A stretch of 64,000 nt of DNA from Coptis chinensis (lineage: Eukaryota; Streptophyta; Magnoliopsida; Ranunculales; Ranunculaceae), in contig CM027384.1 of the NCBI GenBank assembly GCA_015680905.1, positions 71,457,501 through 71,521,500 on the forward strand. The letters are read 5' to 3'. The position numbers were made by a program, and so were the translations under genes. The notes beneath the pieces were generated by a model. That model was not told the DNA's origin. It saw nothing but the letters and a program-made list of their open reading frames with translations, and did no database searches. Below, piece after piece: positions 56,743 to 64,000 of the stretch. Position 1 is the first letter of the stretch, and each line of letters begins with the position of its first letter.

Positions 56743-57579
56743 AAAAACATAAAGAACTAATCTGAATGGAGAACACCATGAACCAAAAGAATCACTGACC
56801 CTAAACACCAGCTTCATCTCCTCCCTTGAAGGAGAAGATTAACCTTCCATGAAAAAGGAAGAACACAAAGAAGAAGAAGAAAAGAAGAACATAAGACTAG
56901 GGAGATTAATTTATCAAGACTTGGCTAGTGAAAACCGAATATTTTATTATTAACCTCTATTTGCCTCAAGTTTCGGAGACAAGAATGAATGAATGTGAAT
57001 AGGCTATTACAACTGGCAAGCTTGAAGTGCTCCTTATATAGGGGTTACAATGAGCTCTAGAAACATCGCGAAAACATGAGCTATTGGACCTAATTTCTTA
57101 TTACATATCGACCTCCTTCCGATTCCATCTTCGTTTCCAAAAGCGTTAAAGAGGTGGAACTGCCTGTGGTCGGTTCCATGCGCCTGACACACGGACAGGA
57201 TTTATCTCCATTGCATCCCGTGGACATGAGTCCGATTTTCCTTTGTTGCTCCATCTTTAGCTCTTCTTTTTTGCAGGCTTTGGTCCAACTAACGGGTCCT
57301 CTTGCCATGGGCTTCCAAATAAGCTTTAAAACAGGTCCAAGTCTTATCTTTTCATAGCTTCAAAACCTTGGGCCTTCTTCATAATTCTCCATGAGCTTTC
57401 CATGTGATCCTTAATGCTCCAAATTGCTCATTTTTGCCCCTTTAACTCTAATATTATGCAAAACTCTCTTTTTCACTTGTAAAGTCATATAACATAACTT
57501 ACAAACACTATTAGTCCACTAAGAAGGCCAAACAAGAGGTATAACTGATGGTTAAAATACAATTTTTGAGCGCTTATCA
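56743..57579 (-). repeat. TE-6: TE-4-family LTR (-), right part
   Basis: Inverse of TE-4 LTR 36365-37240 and ends TTTTTGAGCGCTTATCA at 57579. The first 10 bp double as the LINE target duplication. TATA-like TATATAAGGAG on the minus strand near 57040. No second LTR or internal region of TE-6 recognised. Confidence 0.75.
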
Positions 57580-58353
57580 CCTCCCCAAATATGTCAAATT
57601 GAAATTACAAATGGTTTAAAATATATTTGTTTTTATATCAAATTCAAAGAGAAAGAGAGAAGGAGAGAGAGCTGCAGAGGCTAACCTTGACAGAGAGAGT
57701 GATTAGTGAGAGAACCGAATGAGTTGCAAGTAGGGATGGAATTGATCAAAAGTAAAATTATTTGCCGGCAAACCTGACAAATGACATTTGCCAACATTTT
57801 CCAGTTGATGGAAATTGTATAAACAAGCAATGACAACATATTATTTTGCAACATACTAGGTATGTTCCTGGCAAAATTTTAAGTGGGAAGAAATTATTTT
57901 CCTACTACATATTTGCTCAGCAAGTGGGAATTTTTATCAAGCAGACCCTTAGGCTTTTTTTTTTTGCTTGAAAGATATTTAGGTTGTTATGTAAAGGTAT
58001 TGTAATCATTTGCAGGGCTTATATTTGTAATGTAAAAGTGCCAAGGTGGCGACTTCCAATAACTTTGTGCTAAAAATAAACAACAATTTAGTCTGAAAAT
58101 AGTGAGATGTGGAATTTGACAATTTGTTCTATTGTTCTTTAATTTAAAACTTTAAGCTGCTTGGTGTTATATGTCTACATATTAAAATTGAATGTATTTG
58201 CAGGTCTTACATCAAGCACTTTCGAGTGATTGTTAGAGGTAGCTACAAACAGAACATCGCGGTAGAGCATCGTGGAATGTTTGAGAATTCTTCCGGGGAG
58301 GAATTGGAGGGACTCTGATCTGATGATGCAAGTTGTTTGAAAGCATTGCCATA
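57580..58353. other. TE-6 PPT then unassigned sequence
   Basis: Minus strand ATTTGGGGAGG (57590-57580) is the purine tract of TE-6, so TE-6's interior should continue rightwards, but no gag, protease or other TE-4 homology is seen. AGAG-rich stretch at about 57645-57710. A TTTGCAG|GTCTTACATC site near 58198 looks like an intron end but no gene could be followed. Confidence 0.35.
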
Positions 58354-58361
58354 GTTGGGAA
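58354..58361. repeat. Target-site duplication of MITE, left
   Basis: GTTGGGAA; right copy GTTAGGAA (59061-59068), one mismatch. Confidence 0.45.
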
Positions 58362-59060
58362 CATTGTCACCAAGTATGGTACGGGTTTAAAACGGTGTAG
58401 TTGAAAAAAACTTAGTTCGTGTTTTAAATAGGACGTCTTAGAAAAAAAAACCGTAAAAAAATAGGGCATAAAAAATGGGTTTAAAACGTATAATACGTAA
58501 AATAAACAGTAAAAACCGATGATAAAAAATATGATAGATAAGGAGTTTGATTTTTTATAAGAGTAGAAAAAAGAATAGGCACAGAAAAAAATAATAATAA
58601 TAATACAAATGAAAGAAAATTTAAATACATAAAAGTATCAAATTATCATTACTCATCCAAATACTAGAAATTTTATATTCAGTATCAAAACAGGACTCTA
58701 AATAAGATACTATTAATTACCAACCATAATGACATAATCAAGTACTACAAATAAGTTAATAACTTTAAAATTTCCAATTATTAATAGTCCAAAGAAAAAT
58801 AGAACTGTCTTAATAAGTCAATCTAACGCCCACTCTTTAAAAATATAAACTCCAAATCCCCCTTTTCTTCTTGCGTTTTCTTTTAGATTAAAAAAAAGTT
58901 TTAATAAAGTTTTAAACGGAATATTTTCAAAATCTCAGGTTTTAATTTTTTTTTAAGTTTAAAATGCGTTTAAAACCCGGTTTTAAACTCGAACAAGAAG
59001 CTTTGCAATATCTCGGGTTTTAAACATTTTTTGAAAAAAATGTTGAATTTGGTGACAATG
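58362..59060. mobile_element. hAT-like MITE, 699 bp
   Basis: 12-bp perfect terminal inverted repeats CATTGTCACCAA / TTGGTGACAATG, starting CA as in hAT elements, flanked by an 8-bp duplication that fits the hAT pattern nTnnnnAn. The interior is AT-rich and non-coding; several GTTTAAAAC / GTTTTAAAC subterminal copies occur at both ends (58383, 58477, 58966, 59017 areas). A 78-codon ORF on the minus strand here (58469-58233) overlaps the edge and is chance. No transposase. Confidence 0.5.
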
Positions 59061-59602
59061 GTTAGGAATCACCTAAATGTTCTATAAGAGATCGAGAATT
59101 CTGTCGGGTTTTCCAATTACCAACGTTTTCCCTATTCCAAATGTTATACGTTATTATATTACCTACTTCCAAAGGCTTTGATGAATTATTGACAAAATTT
59201 ATAAAAGTAAACTTATCTACATCACCGAATAAATGTGAATTCACGTTTTTATTGCTTACATTTCAAATTTTCTGTCCATATATTTACAATTAATGCATGT
59301 GTAATTTTATATCACACACTATCAAGGATCACTAAATATTGAGGCATATTAACACTAGCAATTCATAGTTATCGTTAGATGATGTGTAGTATATATAAGA
59401 GCATCATCAACAGCTACAAAAAATAAAATTGTGACACGTTAGCATTTTGTATCATAAAAAGCTGTTAACTTTTTTTTTATGTATCAACGTGTTTTTTATA
59501 AATTTTCATTTTATATTTCGAACGGGTATAATTTTCCGTTTTGAAATTAGTTTTTTTTGCATGGGGCAAGTTTTCCGGTTTGATATTGAGACTAACCAAT
59601 TT
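59061..59602. other. No gene seen; includes right MITE target copy
   Basis: AT-rich. GGGCAAGTTTTCCGG (about 59563-59577) recurs in altered form beyond the SINE (GGGACAAGTTGTCC, about 60026). No other feature. Confidence 0.3.
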
Positions 59603-59952
59603 TTTAGCTCTAGCTCAATTGGTTGTGTACCCCTCTCCTCATGGGAGAGGGTTGAAGTTCGAATCCACCAAGTGTTGGTTGGGATTTAATTTAGTTCTTG
59701 TGTAATTATGTGATGAGCCTTTGGGCGGGTGAGCCTTCGGCTAGAGAGTGGTGTTGCTACGATAGGTGAACCGAGGAGCAAAAAGCAAGTCTTCATGGAC
59801 AAGGTGGAGCGGTTGGGTGATCTACTCAAAATGACGATCAGTGAGAGGCCGGGATTGATAATGAGCCGCCGGGCAATGTAAGCCTTTAGGCTGGGGTCCT
59901 TCAATATAACCGGTGGGGGTCTGCTTTAACCCTCTAAATATTTCAAAAAACA
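59603..59952 (+). mobile_element. tRNA-derived SINE
   Basis: RNA polymerase III promoter: A box TAGCTCAATTGG (59611-59622) and B box GTTCGAATC (59657-59665), 35 bp apart as in tRNA genes. A non-tRNA body follows. The tail GGTGGGGGTCTGCTTTAACC with TTTCAAAAAACAAA matches the LINE end at 56697-56740. No clear target duplication found. A plant SINE family sharing a 3' domain (AngioSINEs) is described; whether this belongs there is unchecked. Confidence 0.6.
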
Positions 59953-60244
59953 AATACGACGTCGCTCTTGAAATATGATTTTTTATTATATAAAAAGAAA
60001 AGACAGAAAACAAAAACTTTGGATGGGACAAGTTGTCCTTCCCATGTCTTGACGAAATGTTGTCCCGTCCGACCCACCCACTATAATTTTGAGTATTTTG
60101 GATGTGAATTTGACAATTTAAGGATGGAAACGTGTTTTAGCGTTGGTGAAAGCACGTTGGTGACCATTAGAAAGCGTGTTTTTTTGCTACAAAAATTGCT
60201 AGCTGTCACATTAGAAGCGCATCGCTCGAGCATTTTTCTACACT
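59953..60244. other. No feature seen
   Basis: Contains the near-palindrome GGGACAAGTTGTCCTTCCC at about 60026-60044. No coding homology. Confidence 0.3.
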
Positions 60245-60790
60245 TTAGATATGCAAAAGCAATGGCCAAAGCGGAGGCCACAAACAAGGCAATCAAAGAA
60301 ACCTCGAAGAAGTTGGAAAGCAACAAAACCCGATGGCGAGCAGCTCGAGAATATTCTATGGGCATCTGGAACAACCAGTGACCGGTTACTAATAAGTCTC
60401 CATTCACACTTTGCTTTGGAGCGAAGCGGTAATACCATCGGAACTCACATTCACAACCACTGCGTTATGACATAGTAGTGGGAGTCAATGGCGATATCGG
60501 GCAAAAGTTGATCTCCTAAAGGAGCGAAGAGAAACGGCCCATGATATCCCTAGCTTCGGTACCACCAAACAATCCAGCGATCTTACAACAAGAAGATCGT
60601 CAAAGATCTTTTCAAGCCGGGGACCCTAGTCCTCAAAGACACTAACTCGATAGGCTTCGATCCAACATGGGAAGGCCCCTACATTGTTGACAAAGTTGTT
60701 GGAAATGGCATATTGGATCAAAACTTCATTTCGGTGATATGCTTCCCCGACCTTAGAATATAGCTCTCCTAAAGGGATTTTATCAATAAG
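60245..60790 (+). pseudogene. Tat-like integrase, C-terminal part, broken
   Basis: AMAKAEATNKAIKETSKKLE (the E of the D,D,E triad lies in AEATNK), KLESNKTRW, EQLENILWA with TTSDRL, NKSPFTLCFGA, then DLLKERRE, and the C-terminal FKPGTLVLKDTN, FDPTWEGPYIVDKVVGNG. These are the typical GQAEATNK, WAYRTT, TPFxLxYG and DPxWEGPY motifs of Tat/Ogre integrases. At least four frameshifts. Clearly different from the Athila integrases elsewhere in the window. Confidence 0.7.
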
Positions 60791-61005
60791 TTTTTTTTTT
60801 ACAAGCTCTCCAAATACATTAGTCGATATAAGTAAAGTTTCATCAACATTTCAAAATCTTGATGTCATTTTGCATTACATAAGTACAATGCATCTTCTTG
60901 CGACCGACCTACGTCATCACAATGCCGGTCATTACATCAAAGCGAGGAGTTTACAATGACTCAACAACAATCGCGTAGTGGTTATATTTCAATCAATTCA
61001 AATAA
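60791..61005 (+). other. 3' region of Tat-like element
   Basis: Non-coding, with a T10 run near 60790 and CATCA-rich text. Nothing further recognised. Confidence 0.35.
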
Positions 61006-61201
61006 GGTCCCCTAAAGGACCCTAAATCAACTTAACACCAACACCCGGGGTTAAGTATGATTTAATTATAATTACCACTCAAAGGCTAATTATCGGACAA
61101 ATACAATCGAGGAGGACCCCCAAAGGACCCCAAGTCGACTTACAACCTCACAAAGGGTTAAGTTAGACTCGAAATATAATGATCACTCAAAGGCTAATTA
61201 T
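61006..61201 (+). repeat. Tandem duplication in Tat-like 3' region
   Basis: Unit A 61006-61093 and unit B 61112-61201: both have GGACCC(C/T)(A)AA, ACTTA(C/A)A, GGTTAAGT, and CACTCAAAGGCTAATTAT. Period about 106 bp. Such repeats in 3' regions of Tat elements are known precursors of satellites. Confidence 0.6.
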
Positions 61202-61690
61202 ATCAATCGGAAGTTTTAAAAGGAGCGATCGGGAGTACACCGTACCTAGGGACAAGGCGAAGCCTAGGTACCAACTATGCAAATATATCGGTCGTACACA
61301 AACAACTATCGACTATAACAAATCGACAATCTAGCAAAGTCAAGCAATTCATTGAGATGCGACTCACGATGCAACACATAATAGATCGGTGACAAATCAA
61401 AAGCAAGAGCAATCACATGCAAACTTTAAGCAAAATTCGACAAGTAAAGTAATTTAAGTATTGCTAATTACATACAATTTAGGTTAGATACATGAGGCCC
61501 CGGGTTATCGAAAACAACCTTAGTATCCCGTCCTTAAAAATATGAAGTGTATCGATATCGGTATCAACTCGAGCAAAAAGAGAATATTATTCAAACTTCA
61601 ACCACACCAAACATCGATCAAACAAGAAGGGGCTCGAACAACATATGTTACTTGATCAACATTCAAAGGCTCCAAGGGCCCCTCTTCACC
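61202..61690 (+). other. No gene seen
   Basis: Between the tandem repeats and the antisense ORF. AT/CA-rich, no ORF recognised. Confidence 0.3.
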
Positions 61691-63137
61691 ACCGAACACT
61701 TTAGCTAGATCAGTGATAACTTCAAAACATCAGAACTGACAACAATAGGAGCCTGTTGGAGGAGCTGCTAGAGTAGAACCTAGGTCGGTTGGCGGTCGGA
61801 TCGTCGGCAATATCTATGCGATTATCTTCCAGCGGACCTTTATTTGCGGCCCTTTCAAGCCCGTGCCGGGGGCTTATACCTATGATCTAGCTCCGGATAA
61901 TCATCTACTAGAGCGTAGGTATCTCCGCTCTCCACCAAATCAATTAGTTTATTATATTCGAACCCCATTTCGTTCAGGGACGGTAGTAACTTCTTGCCTT
62001 TCGGCAGCCCATTGTTGAACCTCTAACTTCTTGAGAGTCGATAGAGGGTTGCAAAGCTACTTTCCGCTGACTCTTTGCACGAGCCACCGACCATGCAACC
62101 TCGGCCTTCTCCACTTTAACTTTCGGCCACTGCTTTCTTTGCAAGTTTGTCTCTTGGCATCCGGCTCCTTCTTGTAATGATGGAAATAGAAGCCATCTCC
62201 TTCAGCTTCTTGTACATTGCCAGAACCTAACAAACAAGAAAACAAATATAGATATCAGATTGGATCAAAATCGACAAATCCTAAAAGAAGCAAGCTCAGA
62301 ACGGAAGAACACTCACATAGCACAAAGACCGGTCCATCTCCAGCAAGTTCACTTCCAGACCGTTATTATCTAGCTTTACGCATATCCCGTCAAAGCGCCA
62401 ATACTCTCGACAATCCCCGCTGACCAACTTAGACTTAAATTTCACGGTCCACCATTCTCCACAAACTTCTTGCCCACTTCGGGGTCTTAATACATAACCA
62501 GCCTGTCCAGAACAGCACTTTCACTCTTCTTACTTGGGTCCATACTTCTTGACCCCTTGCACTGTTCAATAACAGGCTCGGCCTCATAAACTTTTTTTTC
62601 CACGGGCCTCGGCCACCCCATTATCGCTGACCAAATCAATTAGGTTCATCTTCTAGCCCCGGATGAATCCGACTTGAAGATGTATGACCCTCATCGATTA
62701 CTAGGTGGTTCCTCGGACTTAGTTAGGGCCCTCTTAGCCCCTCAACTCAACCGCCGAAGCGCCTCTTGATTAGGCTTCGGAATGAAGTAGAACATCACCC
62801 TCCCGCGGCACTTCCAACACCCGCATCTCGGAAGAGAAGCAAGTAGACCGCAGAAACGATCGCATCACCGAGGAGAAGCGGTTGGATCGCAGGCGTGCCA
62901 CATCCGCTTACTTTCGGAACATTGGGGCCTAAAGCGATTTGCGTCCTGACTTCGAATGTTGTGATGACAAGCGATTTCGTCACCTGATTTCAGGCGTCAC
63001 GGATTCGTCACTCCTCCGGCCATCCTCGCGCCCTAAAAGCGGTGTTGATAGATCCTCCGGCCGACCTGGCGCCCCGAGCGGCTATCCCGGCCACCTCGGC
63101 CCTTTTCCCTCGAGGAAGCGGATGCTTTCTTTTGACT
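61690..63137 (-). pseudogene. Antisense coiled-coil ORF of the Tat-like element, right copy, broken
   Basis: Second copy of the gene at 1-1417. Adds the C-terminus absent from the left copy: LPSLNEMGFEYNKLIDLVES and GDTYALVDDYPELDHRY (about 61985-61885). The middle (exon 2 coiled coil) and intron 62227-62316 are the same as in the left copy; the N-terminal ~110 codons are deleted together with the first bases of the LTR. Several frameshifts in CG-rich spots. Antisense to the integrase upstream, hence aORF. Function unknown. Confidence 0.55.
62227..62316 (-). other. Intron of the antisense ORF (right copy)
   Basis: Identical to 210-299, GT-AG on the minus strand. Confidence 0.6.
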
Positions 63138-63141
63138 CTCC

Positions 63142-64000
63142 GTAATATTAAACCCGAGAGACATAGCATTTTGGTGATTATGTGTTTAATAATCATGTAA
63201 TAATTATATTTTCGTACTTTTGCAGGTTTCCGCAATTAAAATGAATATAGTGATAAAACATGCATCGAAATGCGGGGAATCACGGGAATATTTGGAGTCT
63301 CCCGCTCGACCCCGTGAAGCCGAAGTTTCAAAAAACGAGAACCGGTCGCGGAGCGGGCCCCATATAAAAAGCGAGGGAAACTTCCAAAGCTCAAATCGGA
63401 TAAATCTAGGTGCGGCGTTGGCTAGTGAAGGCTGCCAAATCTGAGAATATGGGAATATTTGGAATTCCCACTCAATCCCGTGAAGCCCAACAAAGCGACT
63501 AGAGCGAAGTTTCAAAAGAACGAGAACCGGTCGCGAGAGCGGGCCCACATATAAAAAGCGAGGAAACTTCGAAGCTCAAATCGGATAAATCTAGGTGCCG
63601 GCGTTGGCTAGTGAAAGCTGCCATAGCGACCGGGCGACGAACTTCTGCTATAAAGGACAAAAGTCATTAAAAGCGCCAAAATCGGCATGCTGGACACACT
63701 AAGTGGACACCTCTCTGCGGGCCCGAAGGCATGATGAGTCGGCATAAGGGCGGTGGCAAAGGATGGTTTCAATTTGATACCACGGCAAGAAAGAAGACGC
63801 GTACCAATTCAAACCGGTGGTTTGAATTGAAATAAAACTAACAAACAAAACATAAAAAAGCAAAAGGACAAAAATTTAAACATATTAAAACAAAACTTTG
63901 ATTCTCAAAGTTTTGAACTTTCAAATTAGCTAAAAACCAACAAAACTAAATTAAATGATTCGTGAATCACTCTTGTATCGCCTATATATATATGAGGGGT
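63142..64000 (+). repeat. TE-1-type LTR, 5' part, truncated at both ends
   Basis: Begins GTAATATTAAACCCGAGAG (LTR base ~19) and follows the 5' LTR of TE-1 to the TATA box (CTATATATATATGAGGGG), where the window ends. Includes the tandem duplication. The deletion at its start also removes the N-terminal end of the antisense ORF. Confidence 0.8.

Larger units (their letters stand above)
60245..63137 (+). mobile_element. Tat-like Ty3/gypsy remnant, 3' half
   Basis: Carries the end of integrase on the plus strand, a 3' region with tandem repeats, and an antisense ORF, an order described for the Tat lineage (Ogre, Retand, Grande types). No PPT or own LTR is seen: at 63142 a TE-1-type LTR begins, minus its first ~18 bp. 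gag, PR and RT are not in the window. Confidence 0.6.

Noticed and set aside
57660-58260. Host gene exons near a TTTGCAG|GTCTTACATC site
   Set aside because: Only a splice-like site and short open text; no protein family recognised and stops follow soon.
59611-59670. tRNA gene
   Set aside because: A and B boxes are present, but no pairing acceptor stem or clear anticodon arm is visible and a SINE body follows.

Overview
The window is repeat-dense nuclear DNA from a flowering plant, most likely a eudicot with a large genome. I see no convincing single-copy host gene. Almost all of it is nested LTR retrotransposons of the Ty3/gypsy superfamily, mainly Athila-like: primer sites resembling the complement of tRNA-Asp (TGGCGCCGCTGCC), LTRs opening TGATAAG, a gag-PR-RT-RNase H-INT order, and extra ORFs after pol. 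The plant assignment rests on these lineages, on DUF4283-type LINE ORF1 sequence, and on plant-style promoters and introns. Names TE-1 to TE-6 are mine.

Layout. 1-1454: antisense coiled-coil ORF relic with a 90-nt intron. 1455-17783: TE-1 (+), Athila-like, with both LTRs, PBS, PPT and a badly frameshifted polyprotein. 17784-32410: TE-2 (-), Athila-like, with its 3' LTR cut by TE-1, two extra ORFs after pol, and an intact 5' LTR. 32411-36359 plus 45376-48880: TE-3 (-), same family as TE-2, split by TE-4 and truncated in integrase by TE-2. 36365-45370: TE-4 (+), a complete gag-protease element without RT or integrase, with a perfect 5-bp target duplication. 48881-49371: end of an LTR of TE-5 (+), followed by its PBS and leader. 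51336-51959: LTR-like chimera. 52244-52899: Myb/SANT-like pseudogene (-). 53338-57579: TE-4-family LTR (TE-6, -) split by an ORF1-only LINE (54066-56742). 58362-59060: hAT-like MITE. 59603-59952: tRNA-derived SINE. 60245-63137: Tat-like Ty3 remnant (integrase end, tandem repeats in its 3' region, antisense ORF). 63142-64000: start of another TE-1-type LTR.

How the parts relate. Four element families share termini, primer site and a structured region before the polypurine tract, although their coding capacity differs. This is what one expects if the gag-only TE-4 is mobilised by Athila-like partners. The SINE and the RT-less LINE share a 3' tail, suggesting they depend on a common LINE reverse transcriptase. 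Insertion order readable from nesting: TE-5, then TE-3, then TE-2 and TE-4 (order between these two unknown), then TE-1; separately TE-6, then the LINE.

Most interesting signals: a promoter-like block in TE-1 (six AACGG cores, TATA box, pyrimidine-rich leader) ahead of a 39-codon ORF with one predicted membrane segment; paired hairpins before the PPT that keep pairing across families; G-tract modules repeated after individual ORFs; and a repeated junction at both window ends whose copies alternate between identical blocks and scrambled CG/CHG-rich patches. The last may reflect consensus errors in methylated DNA, so frameshifts, especially in TE-1, should be read with caution.
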